64,000 bases of DNA from Sulfurimonas sp. (GTDB lineage: Bacteria; Campylobacterota; Campylobacteria; Campylobacterales; Sulfurimonadaceae), in NCBI RefSeq assembly GCF_029027585.1, contig NZ_CP093397.1:1973405-2037404 (forward strand), given 5' to 3'. The position numbers were made by a program, and so were the translations under genes. The first letter of the stretch is position 1; the number at the start of each line of letters is the position of its first letter. The notes under the pieces were generated by a model, which was not told the origin of the DNA, did not search any database, and saw only the letters and a list, made by a program, of their open reading frames with translations. Below, in pieces: positions 37,968 to 47,752 of this stretch.

Positions 37968-39860
37968 ATGGCACTAATGAAAAAAAATACTTCAAACTCA
38001 TCAGCAGTTGTTTCACATAGTAGTGGCGGTGGCGATAAAAGAAGACAAAGAACTTTGGCAAAACAACAACAAATCTCTGAGAGTATTGCTGGTGTTTCTA
38101 TGACAATCCTTGAGAATGCACAAGAGAGTGTAAGCGCGATAGAGCAACTTAAGTCTTCTATGGAGCAGATTGCAACGGCTGCTGAAGAAAACAGTGGTGC
38201 AAGTGAACAAGCTCTCTCAAATGTAAAAGGTATCAATAGTAATATAAGTAGAATGAATACTACGATAAGTACAGTTATATCTTCTACTCTTTCAACTGGT
38301 GAAAATATTATGGCATCTGTTGAAAAGATTAATGATTCTGTTGGGCGAATGGCTACTGCTGTTAAAGTTGCAGAGGAATCATCAACAAAAAGTGAAGAGT
38401 TAAAAGTATCTTCACAAAATATTGGAGATGCTGTTGGTTTTATTGCTAAGATTGCAGATCAAACTAATCTTCTTGCCTTAAATGCTGCCATAGAAGCAAG
38501 CCGAGCAAAAGAGCATGGAAAGGGCTTTGCAGTTGTTGCTGATGAAACTCGAGCTTTAGCTGGAGAGAGTGAAAAAAATGCTGAGTTTATATCTGAACTT
38601 GTTACAAAAATCCAAGGAAGTATAGACCAAATCATCTCTAGTATTGGTGAAACTACAACTACAATTTCTGGTAATGGTGTTAAGGGTAATGCATTAAGTG
38701 CTAAAATGGAAGAACTCACTAAGATAGCTGTATATTCGGTTGAAGCGGCTAGAAGTGTAGATACTTATACTCAAAGACTTAGTGATTTTGTTTCTAAGAT
38801 AAATGATGGTTCTCAAGATATAGCAAATGCATCTAGTGAGATAGCACTTTCAGTTGAAAAAACTTTAAATGGTATAGACATACAGTCAGATGCTCTGGCT
38901 CAAACAGAAGATGACATTAAAGAACTATCAAACCTTGCAGAAGAGTTAAAATTTTCAACAGACACGATGAAGTCAGCAGAAGATATAGCTCTCTCAGCAG
39001 ATACCATAGGTAGTTCTATGGAAGATATCCAAAATGCTCTTGAAGATGTTACAAATGCACTAAATCAAATAGAATCTTCTTCTCATACAACAAACAAAAG
39101 TGCTCTTAATAACAAAGAACTTATAGAATCGGGTATAGAAGCAGCGAAAGATATAGATAAACTTATAGAAATAGCAAGAAGAAATTTTGATCTTTTAAAA
39201 GTTTCCTTTAATTCTGTTAAAAACACTGTAAGTGAGATTAGAGGAGCTTTTAGTGATTCTATAAGGGAAGGAAATAGTGCAGCAAGTGAACTTAATGTTA
39301 TCGTAAAAGAAACTAGAAATGTTGATAAAACAGTTGGAAGTATTTCAAACTCCATCGTTCAGTTAAATATGCTTGCAATAAGTGGTTCTATTGAAGCTGC
39401 TCGTGCTGGTGACTTTGGTAAAGGTTTTGCAGTTGTAAGTTCAGATATTAGAAACTTAGCAAAAGATTCAGAATCAAATACTGATAAAATAAATGATATC
39501 GTAGAGTCTATGAACTCTGAGATTGATATAGTTAGAACAGATTGGAATAATCTTCTAGCATCTCAAGGGAATGAGCAATCACTTATAGATGCTTTAATAA
39601 ATGACATAGTAAAAATAACTGACATGCTTGTTGATTTATTAGATAGATATACAGGTCTTAAAGCTGTTAATGATCAAAATCTTGAAGGTATGAATCAAGT
39701 TGTTATAGGAATAAGTGAAATTCAAAAAGCAGTTGAACTAAGTGCAAGAAATGCTATGGAATCTCGTAAAGCAAGTGAACTTATTATAGAAACCATTTCT
39801 CATATAAGTGATGGTGTTGAAGAGTTGGCAGTTATGGCAGATGAGCTTCAACAAGGGTAA
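37968..39860 (+). CDS. Soluble methyl-accepting chemotaxis protein with two signalling tips
   Basis: A 630-residue helical protein without membrane segment or sensor domain. The first signalling tip is canonical ([19 protein letters not shown], about 162-180, then [15 protein letters not shown]). A second, altered tip ([17 protein letters not shown], about 464-480, then [15 protein letters not shown]) lies exactly 300 residues later. Thus two receptor hairpins are joined in tandem. The N-terminus is a short Ser- and Lys/Arg-rich tail. It should nucleate a cytoplasmic array with CheA and CheW encoded downstream, perhaps with the PAS protein as input. The function of the second tip is open. Confidence 0.85.
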   Translation: MALMKKNTSNSSAVVSHSSGGGDKRRQRTLAKQQQISESIAGVSMTILENAQESVSAIEQLKSSMEQIATAAEENSGASEQALSNVKGINSNISRMNTTISTVISSTLSTGENIMASVEKINDSVGRMATAVKVAEESSTKSEELKVSSQNIGDAVGFIAKIADQTNLLALNAAIEASRAKEHGKGFAVVADETRALAGESEKNAEFISELVTKIQGSIDQIISSIGETTTTISGNGVKGNALSAKMEELTKIAVYSVEAARSVDTYTQRLSDFVSKINDGSQDIANASSEIALSVEKTLNGIDIQSDALAQTEDDIKELSNLAEELKFSTDTMKSAEDIALSADTIGSSMEDIQNALEDVTNALNQIESSSHTTNKSALNNKELIESGIEAAKDIDKLIEIARRNFDLLKVSFNSVKNTVSEIRGAFSDSIREGNSAASELNVIVKETRNVDKTVGSISNSIVQLNMLAISGSIEAARAGDFGKGFAVVSSDIRNLAKDSESNTDKINDIVESMNSEIDIVRTDWNNLLASQGNEQSLIDALINDIVKITDMLVDLLDRYTGLKAVNDQNLEGMNQVVIGISEIQKAVELSARNAMESRKASELIIETISHISDGVEELAVMADELQQG

Positions 39861-39865
39861 AACAG

Positions 39866-41230
39866 ATGATAATCCAAGAGATTTTAATCATTAAAAATGC
39901 CTCTGAGAGTTATGGTATCTCTACTGAGTGTATAAATCAAATTTCAAGAGTTCCTTCGGTTACGGCTCTTCCTTTAAAACCAAAAGGTAGTAGAGGACTT
40001 TGTGCAGTTGGTGGGAATATTGTGAGTTTACTTGACCTAAACCTTTTACTAGGTATGCCAGAGGTTGATTTAACTAGTGAAGATAGCAGACTTTTGAGTT
40101 TAAATGAAGAACTATCATCAAATGCACTTTTAGTAAGTAAGGTTTACAATACTTTAAATATAGATGAATCAAATATAGAATATATAGATAAAGAAGATGA
40201 CCCTGTTATAGCTATTTATAAACATGAAGATTCTCTAATTCAGATTTTATCTCTTGAGATTTTAATTCAAAGTATATCAAGGGTTGATATAAAATCCAAA
40301 GAGATTAAAAACGGTAAGATAAAAGAGATTGAAACTAAAGAAGAAGATGTTAGTAAGTTTTTAATATTTGCGATGTCAAATGAAAAATTTGCTTTAAGTA
40401 TAGACTATTTAAGAGAGATAATATTAGCAGATTTGAACTTTACAGATATAGCCGGTAGTAGCGAAGATTTACTTGGTCTTATAACTTTAAGAGATGACTT
40501 GATTGCTGTTATTGATTTGCGCTCTTATTATGGCTTTTCAAATAAACGAGATGATTCAAATCGTATATTAATTACTTCATATAATGATGAAATAGTAGGT
40601 CTTTTAGTTGATGATATTATAGATATAAAAAATATTTTAAATAGCGATATTGAGTATATGAGAGATAGTTTCCAAGATAATAAAATATCTGGTGTAATTC
40701 ATGATAATGACTCTTTAATATCTTTTTTTGATGAAGATGTTTTAAAGGTTATTTTTTCTAAGAATAGTTCTTATATAGACTCTAAATCTCAAAAAGTTTT
40801 GCATAAAAATGATTCTGAAGTAATTCAAGAAGTTATTATATTTAAGCTTCTTGGTAAAGAGTATGCTTTTGATGTAGAACATGTTGCAGAGATAATAGAT
40901 ATAGTTGATTTTACAAAGGTAGCTTATAGTGATGAGAATGTAGATGGTATCATCAATATAAGAGGTCAAATAGTTACAATAGTATCACTCTTTAAAAAGT
41001 TAGGAATATCTACAAAAATAGATGAAGATTCAAAAATCATAATATGTGATATAGACGAAAATAAGATAGGCTTTGTCGTAGATAGTATCAGTGATATTTT
41101 AGATATAAAAATTGATGAACAAAAAACTCAAGATGATGAATTGTTTGCTCATGTCTTGCATCTAGAAAATGGAAAAAGATTAGTCTTGAGTATGGATATA
41201 GAAAAAATTATCACAAGTGGAGCGAAATAG
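39866..41230 (+). CDS. Protein with three CheW-like domains
   Basis: A 454-residue protein with three tandem CheW folds: about 1-140 (CAVGGNIVSLLDLNLLLG), about 165-300 (LLGLITLRDDLIAVIDLRSYYG) and about 315-454 (VDGIINIRGQIVTIVSLFKKLG). The first repeat is the most diverged. There is no CheV-type receiver. A multi-CheW scaffold could bridge receptor and CheA in an array. It follows the double-tip MCP by five bases and overlaps cheB by one base. Confidence 0.82.
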   Translation: MIIQEILIIKNASESYGISTECINQISRVPSVTALPLKPKGSRGLCAVGGNIVSLLDLNLLLGMPEVDLTSEDSRLLSLNEELSSNALLVSKVYNTLNIDESNIEYIDKEDDPVIAIYKHEDSLIQILSLEILIQSISRVDIKSKEIKNGKIKEIETKEEDVSKFLIFAMSNEKFALSIDYLREIILADLNFTDIAGSSEDLLGLITLRDDLIAVIDLRSYYGFSNKRDDSNRILITSYNDEIVGLLVDDIIDIKNILNSDIEYMRDSFQDNKISGVIHDNDSLISFFDEDVLKVIFSKNSSYIDSKSQKVLHKNDSEVIQEVIIFKLLGKEYAFDVEHVAEIIDIVDFTKVAYSDENVDGIINIRGQIVTIVSLFKKLGISTKIDEDSKIIICDIDENKIGFVVDSISDILDIKIDEQKTQDDELFAHVLHLENGKRLVLSMDIEKIITSGAK

Positions 41231-42285
41231 TGGCAAAAAAAGTACTTATAGTTGATGATTCCGCCTTAGTTAGAAAACAATTAACAGAGATTATACAAAC
41301 ACTTGATTTTGAGATAGATGTTGCAAAAAATGGTAAAGAAGCAGTTGACAAAGCAACTTCTCTTCAATACGATGTAATCACTATGGATATAAATATGCCT
41401 GTCATGGACGGCGTAGAAGCTGTCAAAAGAATAATGAAGGCTCAACCAACTGCCATACTTATGGTTAGTTCACTGACTTTTAATGATGCTGAAGTTACAA
41501 TGGATGCACTAGACGCTGGTGCAATTGACTATATAACTAAACCAGGGACTATGAATGTTGGAAAAGTTCAAAATGCTCAAAATATAGTAGATTTAGTAAA
41601 ATCTCTTAGTAGAATTCCAAAAAGAAGACTTCAAAGAAGAGTTCAAAAAGCACCTCAAAAAGAGAGAAAAGTAGTTACGCAAAAAGTAGAGCAAGTAGGA
41701 GATTCAAGAGATATCCAAAAAGTTATTCTTATTGGTTCTTCTACTGGTGGACCTGGGTTGATAGAGCAGATTTGTGCGAGTTTACCTTCTGCTTATAAAT
41801 ATCCAGTTTGTATAGTTCAGCATATGCCAGAACAGTTTACAGAGGCTTTTGCACAAAGACTTAATCGTTCAAGTATGTTAAATGTGCACGAAACAACTAA
41901 TGGAATGGAGCTACTTCCTGGAAATATTTATGTTGCAAGAGGTGGAGTTCATATGAATTTTGCTAAAAAAACATCTGGAAAAATTGTAATAAAAGAAGAT
42001 AAAGAAAAAGGTGATAATTTTTTTCAACCAAGCGTAAATGATATGATGAAGAGTTCGCTTAATATTTTTAAGGGAGAAAACCTTATAGGCGTTCTTTTGA
42101 CAGGTATTGGTGATGATGGTGCAGATGCTATGGTGGAGCTTAAAAAAGCTGGTGCATATACTCTTGGTGAGAGTGAAGAGAGTGCAACAGTTTATGGAAT
42201 GCCAAAAGTTGCCTTTGATAGAGGTGGTGTTTGTGAACAGTTAAATTTTTCAGATATTTTGAAAAAAATAGTGACATTAAAATAA
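41230..42285 (+). CDS. cheB: Chemotaxis response regulator protein-glutamate methylesterase CheB
   Basis: A 351-residue full CheB: receiver at about 1-120 (VDDSA, phospho-Asp in TMDINMP, conserved Lys in ITKPG), a basic linker, and a methylesterase domain from about 160 with GSSTGG, VQHMPE and GIGDDG triad residues. Unlike the two other cheB genes in the window, this one can be controlled by CheA. The GTG start overlaps the previous stop by one base. Confidence 0.93.
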   Translation: MAKKVLIVDDSALVRKQLTEIIQTLDFEIDVAKNGKEAVDKATSLQYDVITMDINMPVMDGVEAVKRIMKAQPTAILMVSSLTFNDAEVTMDALDAGAIDYITKPGTMNVGKVQNAQNIVDLVKSLSRIPKRRLQRRVQKAPQKERKVVTQKVEQVGDSRDIQKVILIGSSTGGPGLIEQICASLPSAYKYPVCIVQHMPEQFTEAFAQRLNRSSMLNVHETTNGMELLPGNIYVARGGVHMNFAKKTSGKIVIKEDKEKGDNFFQPSVNDMMKSSLNIFKGENLIGVLLTGIGDDGADAMVELKKAGAYTLGESEESATVYGMPKVAFDRGGVCEQLNFSDILKKIVTLK

Positions 42286-42301
42286 AAAAATAGGAGATAA
42301 A

Positions 42302-42928
42302 ATGGCTTTAATAAAAAAACATGTTAAGCAAGAAGTTGAAGAATTACCAAGATTTAAAACACTTGAAGATGCTATAAGCTATTTTGAATCAGAAAATAAC
42401 AACGATAATAAAGACTACGCTATTGAAGAGATTGTAAAGTTTGATGGTGGTGGTAAGTATCTTGTTACTAGTATAACAAAAGAAGATCATATTGAAAAAA
42501 GTTCTTTAACAAAAATAGCCGCAGTAATCTCAAATATGGACCCTGAAGTTGCACCTATTGAAGATATTATGGATTTACTTAAGCTAAATAATGCTTACAT
42601 AAGAAACCTAGGTATCTCGATATTAAGAGATTTTGGTAATGCTATTAGGTACTATATAGTTAAATTTCTTATAGGTGATGATAGAGATTTAAGAATCTTT
42701 GCTATAAATGTTTTAGGTGATGTTGATTTTGCTGAATCAAGAGATATGCTTGTTGAACTTTTAGAAGATGAACAAGATATAAATGTAGCAATGACTGCAG
42801 TTGATTATATGGGTGAAATTGGAGAAGAGCAAGATATAGAACTTCTTGAATCTTTAAAAGCACGATTTGATGGTGAATTTTATGTAGAATTTGCAGTAGA
42901 TGGTGCAATCAAGATGATTAAGGGGTAG
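42302..42928 (+). CDS. HEAT-repeat protein in chemosensory operon
   Basis: A 208-residue acidic protein. From about residue 70 it shows alpha-helical repeats (NAYIRNLGISILRDFG, DLRIFAINVLGDV, INVAMTAVDYMGEIG) typical of HEAT repeats, usually protein-binding. No enzyme motif. It lies between cheB and cheR, and its stop is next to the cheR start, so it is probably a scaffold or regulator of the adaptation enzymes. This role is inferred only from position. Confidence 0.75.
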   Translation: MALIKKHVKQEVEELPRFKTLEDAISYFESENNNDNKDYAIEEIVKFDGGGKYLVTSITKEDHIEKSSLTKIAAVISNMDPEVAPIEDIMDLLKLNNAYIRNLGISILRDFGNAIRYYIVKFLIGDDRDLRIFAINVLGDVDFAESRDMLVELLEDEQDINVAMTAVDYMGEIGEEQDIELLESLKARFDGEFYVEFAVDGAIKMIKG

Positions 42929-42930
42929 TG

Positions 42931-43760
42931 ATGGCATACCTGTTATCAAAAGAAAACTTTGCAAAAATGAGCGAATATGTTTATAGAAAAAGTGGTATTT
43001 TTTTAGAAGAAGATAAGCATTTTGATAAGTTAGCAAAGTATGTAGATGCCAGAGCTGCTGAACTTGAAGTAGATAACTTTAGAAAATATTTTTATAAGCT
43101 TCGTTTTGAAGATAAATCTGGCGAAGAGTTTCAAGCACTTATGAATGGTGTAACCGTAAATGAAACATACTTTTTTAGAGAAAAAGATCAGTTTGAAGTT
43201 TTGGTAAATAAAATTTTGCCAGAGTTACATGAAAAGTTACCTGCTTCAAAAACTTTAAGGATACTATCTTCTCCATGTTCAACAGGAGAAGAACCATATT
43301 CTATGATACTGCATATTGTTGAAGAGGGAACTGTTGTAGAACAAAGAGATATAGAAGTTGTGGGTATAGATATAGACTCAACAGTAATAGAAAAGGCAAA
43401 AAAAGCAAAATATACAGACCGTTCAGTTCATGCCATACCAAAGGGTATATTAGCAAAATGGTTTAAGAAAAAAGCTCTTGGTATCAACTAGGAGATGATT
43501 TACTAGGAAGTGTTGATTTTCAAGTAGCAAATATATTTGATAAAACACAGATGCGTAATCTTGGTAAATTTGATGTTATTTTTTCCAGAAATATGCTTAT
43601 CTACTTTGATGACGCATCTAGGAAAGAGGTAGCTATGACATTTTATGACATGCTAAATCCAGGGGGTTATGTTCTTTTAGGACATGCTGAGTATATGAGT
43701 CGTATAGTTTCTGTTTTTAAAGCAAAAAAGATTGACTCTACATTGATTTATCAAAAGTAG
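42931..43760 (+). CDS. cheR: CheR methyltransferase of main operon (split by a one-base frameshift)
   Basis: The first frame runs to 43491 and the second from about 43485 to 43760; together they form one CheR of about 276 residues. NGVTVNETYFFREK, SSPCSTGEEPYSM and, after the break, FDVIFSRNMLIYFDD and GHAEYM are in the right order. One additional A in the run in TTTAAGAAAAAAGC restores the frame through SSWYQLGDDLLGSVDFQVAN. Start chosen at ATG 42931, five bases after AAGGGG, instead of GTG 42928. Sequencing error is the likely cause. Confidence 0.85.
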
Positions 43761-43776
43761 ATTAACTATTTGTTGT

Positions 43777-43817
43777 GAACTTGAGTGATAATTTAAAGTG
43801 AATTTTCACTCAAGTTC
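43777..43817 (+). promoter_or_regulatory. Long hairpin between cheR and cheY with an alternative fold
   Basis: A perfect 12-bp stem, GAACTTGAGTGA (43777-43788) with its complement (43806-43817), and an 18-base loop. Inside the loop, AGTGAA (43797-43802) can pair instead with TTCACT (43805-43810), which is part of the 3' arm, so the two folds exclude each other. No T run follows. It may adjust expression or mRNA stability of the genes downstream of cheR. Confidence 0.6.
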
Positions 43818-43855
43818 AAAATTAATAGAACTAAATAAATTTAAGGAATTATAAT

Positions 43856-44227
43856 ATGCCATTAGTAATATTTGTGGATGATAGTGAAACAGCTTTAGCG
43901 TCAACTAGAATGGTAACAAACTCAATGCCAATAGAAGTAAAACAATACACCCAAGCACAAACCGCTTTAGCAGAGATTAAAGCTGGTATGACACCTGATT
44001 TAATCATTACAGACCTCAATATGCCTGTAATGAATGGTTTTGAATTTTTAGAAGCTTTAAGAAAAGTACCAGCAACTGGCAGAACACCATGTTTGATGTT
44101 AACAACAGAAACTAAACCAGAACTAAAACAAAAAGGTAAGGCATTAGGACTTACTGGTTGGATTGTCAAACCATTTAATCCAGCACAGTTAAAACAAGCA
44201 ATTTCAAGAGTGCTAAGACTAGCGTAA
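43856..44227 (+). CDS. cheY: CheY-like response regulator (first)
   Basis: A 123-residue single receiver domain. Acidic pocket FVDDSE, phospho-acceptor Asp in IITDLNMPVM, Thr in LTTE and Lys in VKPFNP are all present. No output domain, so it acts by protein binding, for example to a motor or as a phosphate sink. The final base overlaps the start of the CheZ-like gene (TAATG). Confidence 0.9.
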   Translation: MPLVIFVDDSETALASTRMVTNSMPIEVKQYTQAQTALAEIKAGMTPDLIITDLNMPVMNGFEFLEALRKVPATGRTPCLMLTTETKPELKQKGKALGLTGWIVKPFNPAQLKQAISRVLRLA

Positions 44228-44631
44228 TGGTGAATAAAATGAATATGTTGTCCTCGATTAATGATTTGCTTTCTCATATAACAGAAGTAGAGCAAAATGT
44301 TATTGAAATGTCCAAAGAATCAATGTTAATGATAAGTAAGTTTTTTGAAAAAAACTCGATAGAATTAGATGATAATGCTATAAAAGGTTTACAATATCAA
44401 GATATTATTTCTCAACAATTAAGTGCGACAATAGAGGCGATAGAGAGTGTTCAAAAAAGTATAAATATTTTTGAAAATGCTCAAAATTCAGATGAACAAA
44501 TAGCTAGTGATAGTATAGAAAAACTTCACAAAAAGTTAGCAAAAACACTTCAAACAGCAAAAGATAGAAAAGATTCATTTTCAGGTAAACTTAAAAATGA
44601 AAATGCATCTGATGAGATAGAGTTTTTTTAG
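44227..44631 (+). CDS. Candidate CheZ-like CheY phosphatase
   Basis: A 134-residue, mostly helical protein. The segment GLQYQDIISQQL contains Asp59 and Gln63 in the D-x3-Q spacing of the CheZ active site (Asp143/Gln147 in Escherichia coli). The C-terminus ends in an acidic-hydrophobic peptide (SDEIEFF) resembling the CheZ tail that grips CheY. It lies between two cheY genes and overlaps the first. Overall similarity to CheZ is low by eye, so the call is based on motif, tail and position. Confidence 0.65.
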   Translation: MVNKMNMLSSINDLLSHITEVEQNVIEMSKESMLMISKFFEKNSIELDDNAIKGLQYQDIISQQLSATIEAIESVQKSINIFENAQNSDEQIASDSIEKLHKKLAKTLQTAKDRKDSFSGKLKNENASDEIEFF

Positions 44632-44640
44632 GGAGATATT

Positions 44641-45006
44641 ATGGCAATTATAATGGTAGTAGACGATTCAAAAACAGTTAGGAATTATCATGGATCGATA
44701 TTAAAATCTCAAGGTTTTGAGATTTTAGAAGCAGAAAATGGTATGGAAGCATTGGAAAAATCTCTTGGTGCATCTGTTGATTTGTACTTAGTGGATGTAA
44801 ATATGCCAATAATGGACGGTTACTCTTTTATAAGTGATTTGAGAAAACAAGATGCTCATAAAACTGTGCCAGTTATTATGGTTACAACTCAAGCCAAAGA
44901 AGAAGACAAGATAAATGCTTTTAAAGTTGGAGCAAATATTTTTGAAACTAAACCTATAAAACCTGATGTGCTTCAAGCATATGTAGATATTTTAGTTAAA
45001 AGTTAG
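44641..45006 (+). CDS. cheY: CheY-like response regulator (second)
   Basis: A 121-residue receiver with VVDDSK, phospho-acceptor Asp in YLVDVNMPIMDGY, TTQ and the Lys in FETKPIKP. It differs substantially from the CheY at 43.9 kb, so the two probably have different partners. It is 14 bases before cheA, in the same direction, with a GGGAGA ribosome site. Confidence 0.92.
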   Translation: MAIIMVVDDSKTVRNYHGSILKSQGFEILEAENGMEALEKSLGASVDLYLVDVNMPIMDGYSFISDLRKQDAHKTVPVIMVTTQAKEEDKINAFKVGANIFETKPIKPDVLQAYVDILVKS

Positions 45007-45019
45007 GAGGCAGTTAATT

Positions 45020-47739
45020 ATGGATCAATTATTAGAACAATTTTTAAGTGAAGCAAGAGAAAATCTAGCATTTATTGACCAAAATATTGAAGATATTGGT
45101 GGTGATGACCCAGAACTTTTAAACTCCGTTTTTCGCGCGGCACACACTTTAAAAGGTGGTAGTGGGATTGTAGGTTTTGATAGTATCAGAGATATAACGC
45201 ATCATGCAGAAGATTTACTAGATATGCTTAGAGATGGAAGACTAGAGTTTGTTGAGTCTATGACAGCGGCACTTTATGATGCATTTGATGAAGTTTTAAA
45301 CCTAGTAGAAGCAGCAGAAGAAAGCGAAGGTATAGTTGAAGCAGATACAGAGATTTTAAATACTATAGTAACTAGTTTAAGTGAGCAAATGGGTAAAGAT
45401 GAAGAAGTAGAGAGTGTTTGGAAGGCAGAATTTTTGCTTTTAGAAGATACTTCTTCAGTAGTTAATATGCCACTTTATATGTTGAAAAATGAATCTTGCC
45501 AAAAATTAGCTTTTAAAAATCCACCTTTAAGTGAAGAATTTTGTGAAAATGAAAACTTTTATGCAGTTTTATTTGATATAGATGAATCATGTATGGTTTA
45601 TGGTAATGATCCCATATATACTCTTTCTCTCATAGGAGATAAAGTTTTAGGTGTTCACTCATGCATATCTGATAACAATGCGAAATCTGTTCTTAGTGGT
45701 ACTGAAGATGCAGATGGTTTACTTTTAAGAGTTCAGCTAACGGCTTTTATAAAGTCTAACTATGCTGAAATAGAAGAATCACTTTTCAACTTTATAGATG
45801 AACTTCAGTTTTTACCTTTAGATATTCAAACTTTACTAAGTATAGATGCTGGAGAAAAAGGACATAAAATAGACTCTTTAAAGGAGTTAAGTGATGTTGC
45901 TAATGACTTAGAACTAGATGAAATTGTAGAAGCTGTTCAGCGTTCTATGGAGTTAGTTGGTGCTGATACACTTCAGTATGCACAACTTCAACGATTTATA
46001 GATATAAGCTCTTTTATAGAGGAAGGTGATGTTAAAAAATTAAATGACTTTTTCCAGAATCTTTATAAAGGTGAAGTTTATAATATAGAGAATAATAATG
46101 AAGAAGAAGTAGTAGTACAAGAAGTTAGTGTTGAAGAAAAAGAAACGGAAGAAGTAGAAGAAGAAATAATACAAAGTACAGATGCTAATATAGAAATAAA
46201 TGAGCATATAGAACTAGCACTTACAAACATCAAAACTCAACAGCTCCAAGCATTAGAGTATATACAAAGTGATGATGACTTAAAAAGAGTTTTATCGATG
46301 ATGTCAAAGATTAAAAAATTCACACCTCAGATGCCAGATGACTTAAGCACAAAAGATGAGATAAAGTCTTTCTTGGAATCTCAATTAGGTATTGTCACAT
46401 CAACTCCAGAAGTAAGCGTAGAGAAAAAAGTAGAACAAAAAGTTGAGAAAAGCTTGAACCACAAGTAGAAGAAAAAATTGAGAAAAAAGTTGTACTAAAA
46501 GTTGAAGCTAAAACTGAGCAAAAAGTTCAAAAAACAGTTATTGGCAAAACGGTTAAGATAGAACAAGAGTCTATTGATAGTCTTATGAATGTTGCAGGGG
46601 AGCTCTTAGTTGCTAAAAATTCTCTTCCATATTTAGCTGATAATGTTGCAGGTTTAAGTCATGAGGTTATTAAACGAGAGATTATGGATAAATATATTTT
46701 TATCAACCGTCTTACCGAACAACTACAAGACCTTATAATGGGAATGAGAATGTTACCTATTTCGTATGTTTTTGATAGATATCCAAAACTTGTTCGCGAT
46801 ATTAGTAAAAAGCTTGGAAAAAAAGTTAAACTAGAGATGCAAGGTGGCGAAACTAAACTAGATAAAAACATGATAGAGATGTTGGCAGACCCAATGATTC
46901 ATATTATGAGAAATTCACTAGACCATGGTGTAGAGATGCCAGATGTGCGTGAGCAAAAAGGTAAGAGCGCTATGGGTAATGTTACTCTAAAAGCCTATAC
47001 TCAATCAGATAGAATAATCATAGAAATTATAGATGATGGCGCAGGTATAAATGTAGAGCGAGTTGCTAGTAAAGTTTTAGAAAAAGGACTGATGACACCT
47101 GAACAGATAGATAATCTTGATGAAAATGAGATGGCTGAGTTAGTTCTTTTACCAGGACTCTCAACAGCAGAAGAGATTACTGAGTTTAGTGGGCGCGGTG
47201 TTGGAATGGATGTTGTTAGAAAATCCATAGAGGGTTTTGGTGGAAGTATAAACATAAAAACAAAAGCAAATCAAGGAACAGTGATAACCTTATCTATCCC
47301 GATGTCTTTAGCCGTAACATCTCTGCTTCATATCCAAATGAATGATATTCATTATGGCCTTCCAATGGATAGCGTAAATGAAACGGTTAAACTTGAACGC
47401 TCTGAGATAGAGTACCTTCATAATGAGCCGTTTGTTTATATTCGTGGGGAAGTGATTCCCTTACTATTTATAAAATCAATGTTAAATGAAGAAGAGATGA
47501 AAGATAAACCTCTTTCAATCGTAGTTTTAAATATTAAAGATAACTTTTTAGCAGTAGTAGTAAATAATTTTTTAGGTCAATTAGATGTAGTTCAAAAGCC
47601 TTTAGTAGGAATCATGGAAGGTCATCCACTCTTTAGTGGAACTGCACTTCTTGGAAATGGACAAATCATAATGGCAATGGATCCAATAGGACTTTTAGGA
47701 ATTTCGCAAAAACTAAAAAAAGATGTTGCAGTAGCATAA
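45020..47739 (+). CDS. cheA: Chemotaxis histidine kinase CheA (split by a one-base frameshift)
   Basis: Frames 45020-46468 and about 46450-47739 together give a CheA of roughly 906 residues. P1 is at about 1-105 with phospho-acceptor His42 (RAAHTLKGG). A long middle region (about 130-360) has no domain that I recognise, and a Lys/Glu/Val repeat linker follows. After the break come the P3 dimerisation helices, P4 ATPase (MRNSLDHGVE, DDGAGI, GRGVGMDVV) and P5 CheW-like domain. One extra A in GAGAAAAGC restores the frame through the linker. No receiver is fused, unlike Campylobacter CheAY. It is the kinase for the arrays formed by this operon. Confidence 0.9.
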
Positions 47740-47752
47740 AAAGGGCTTTATA

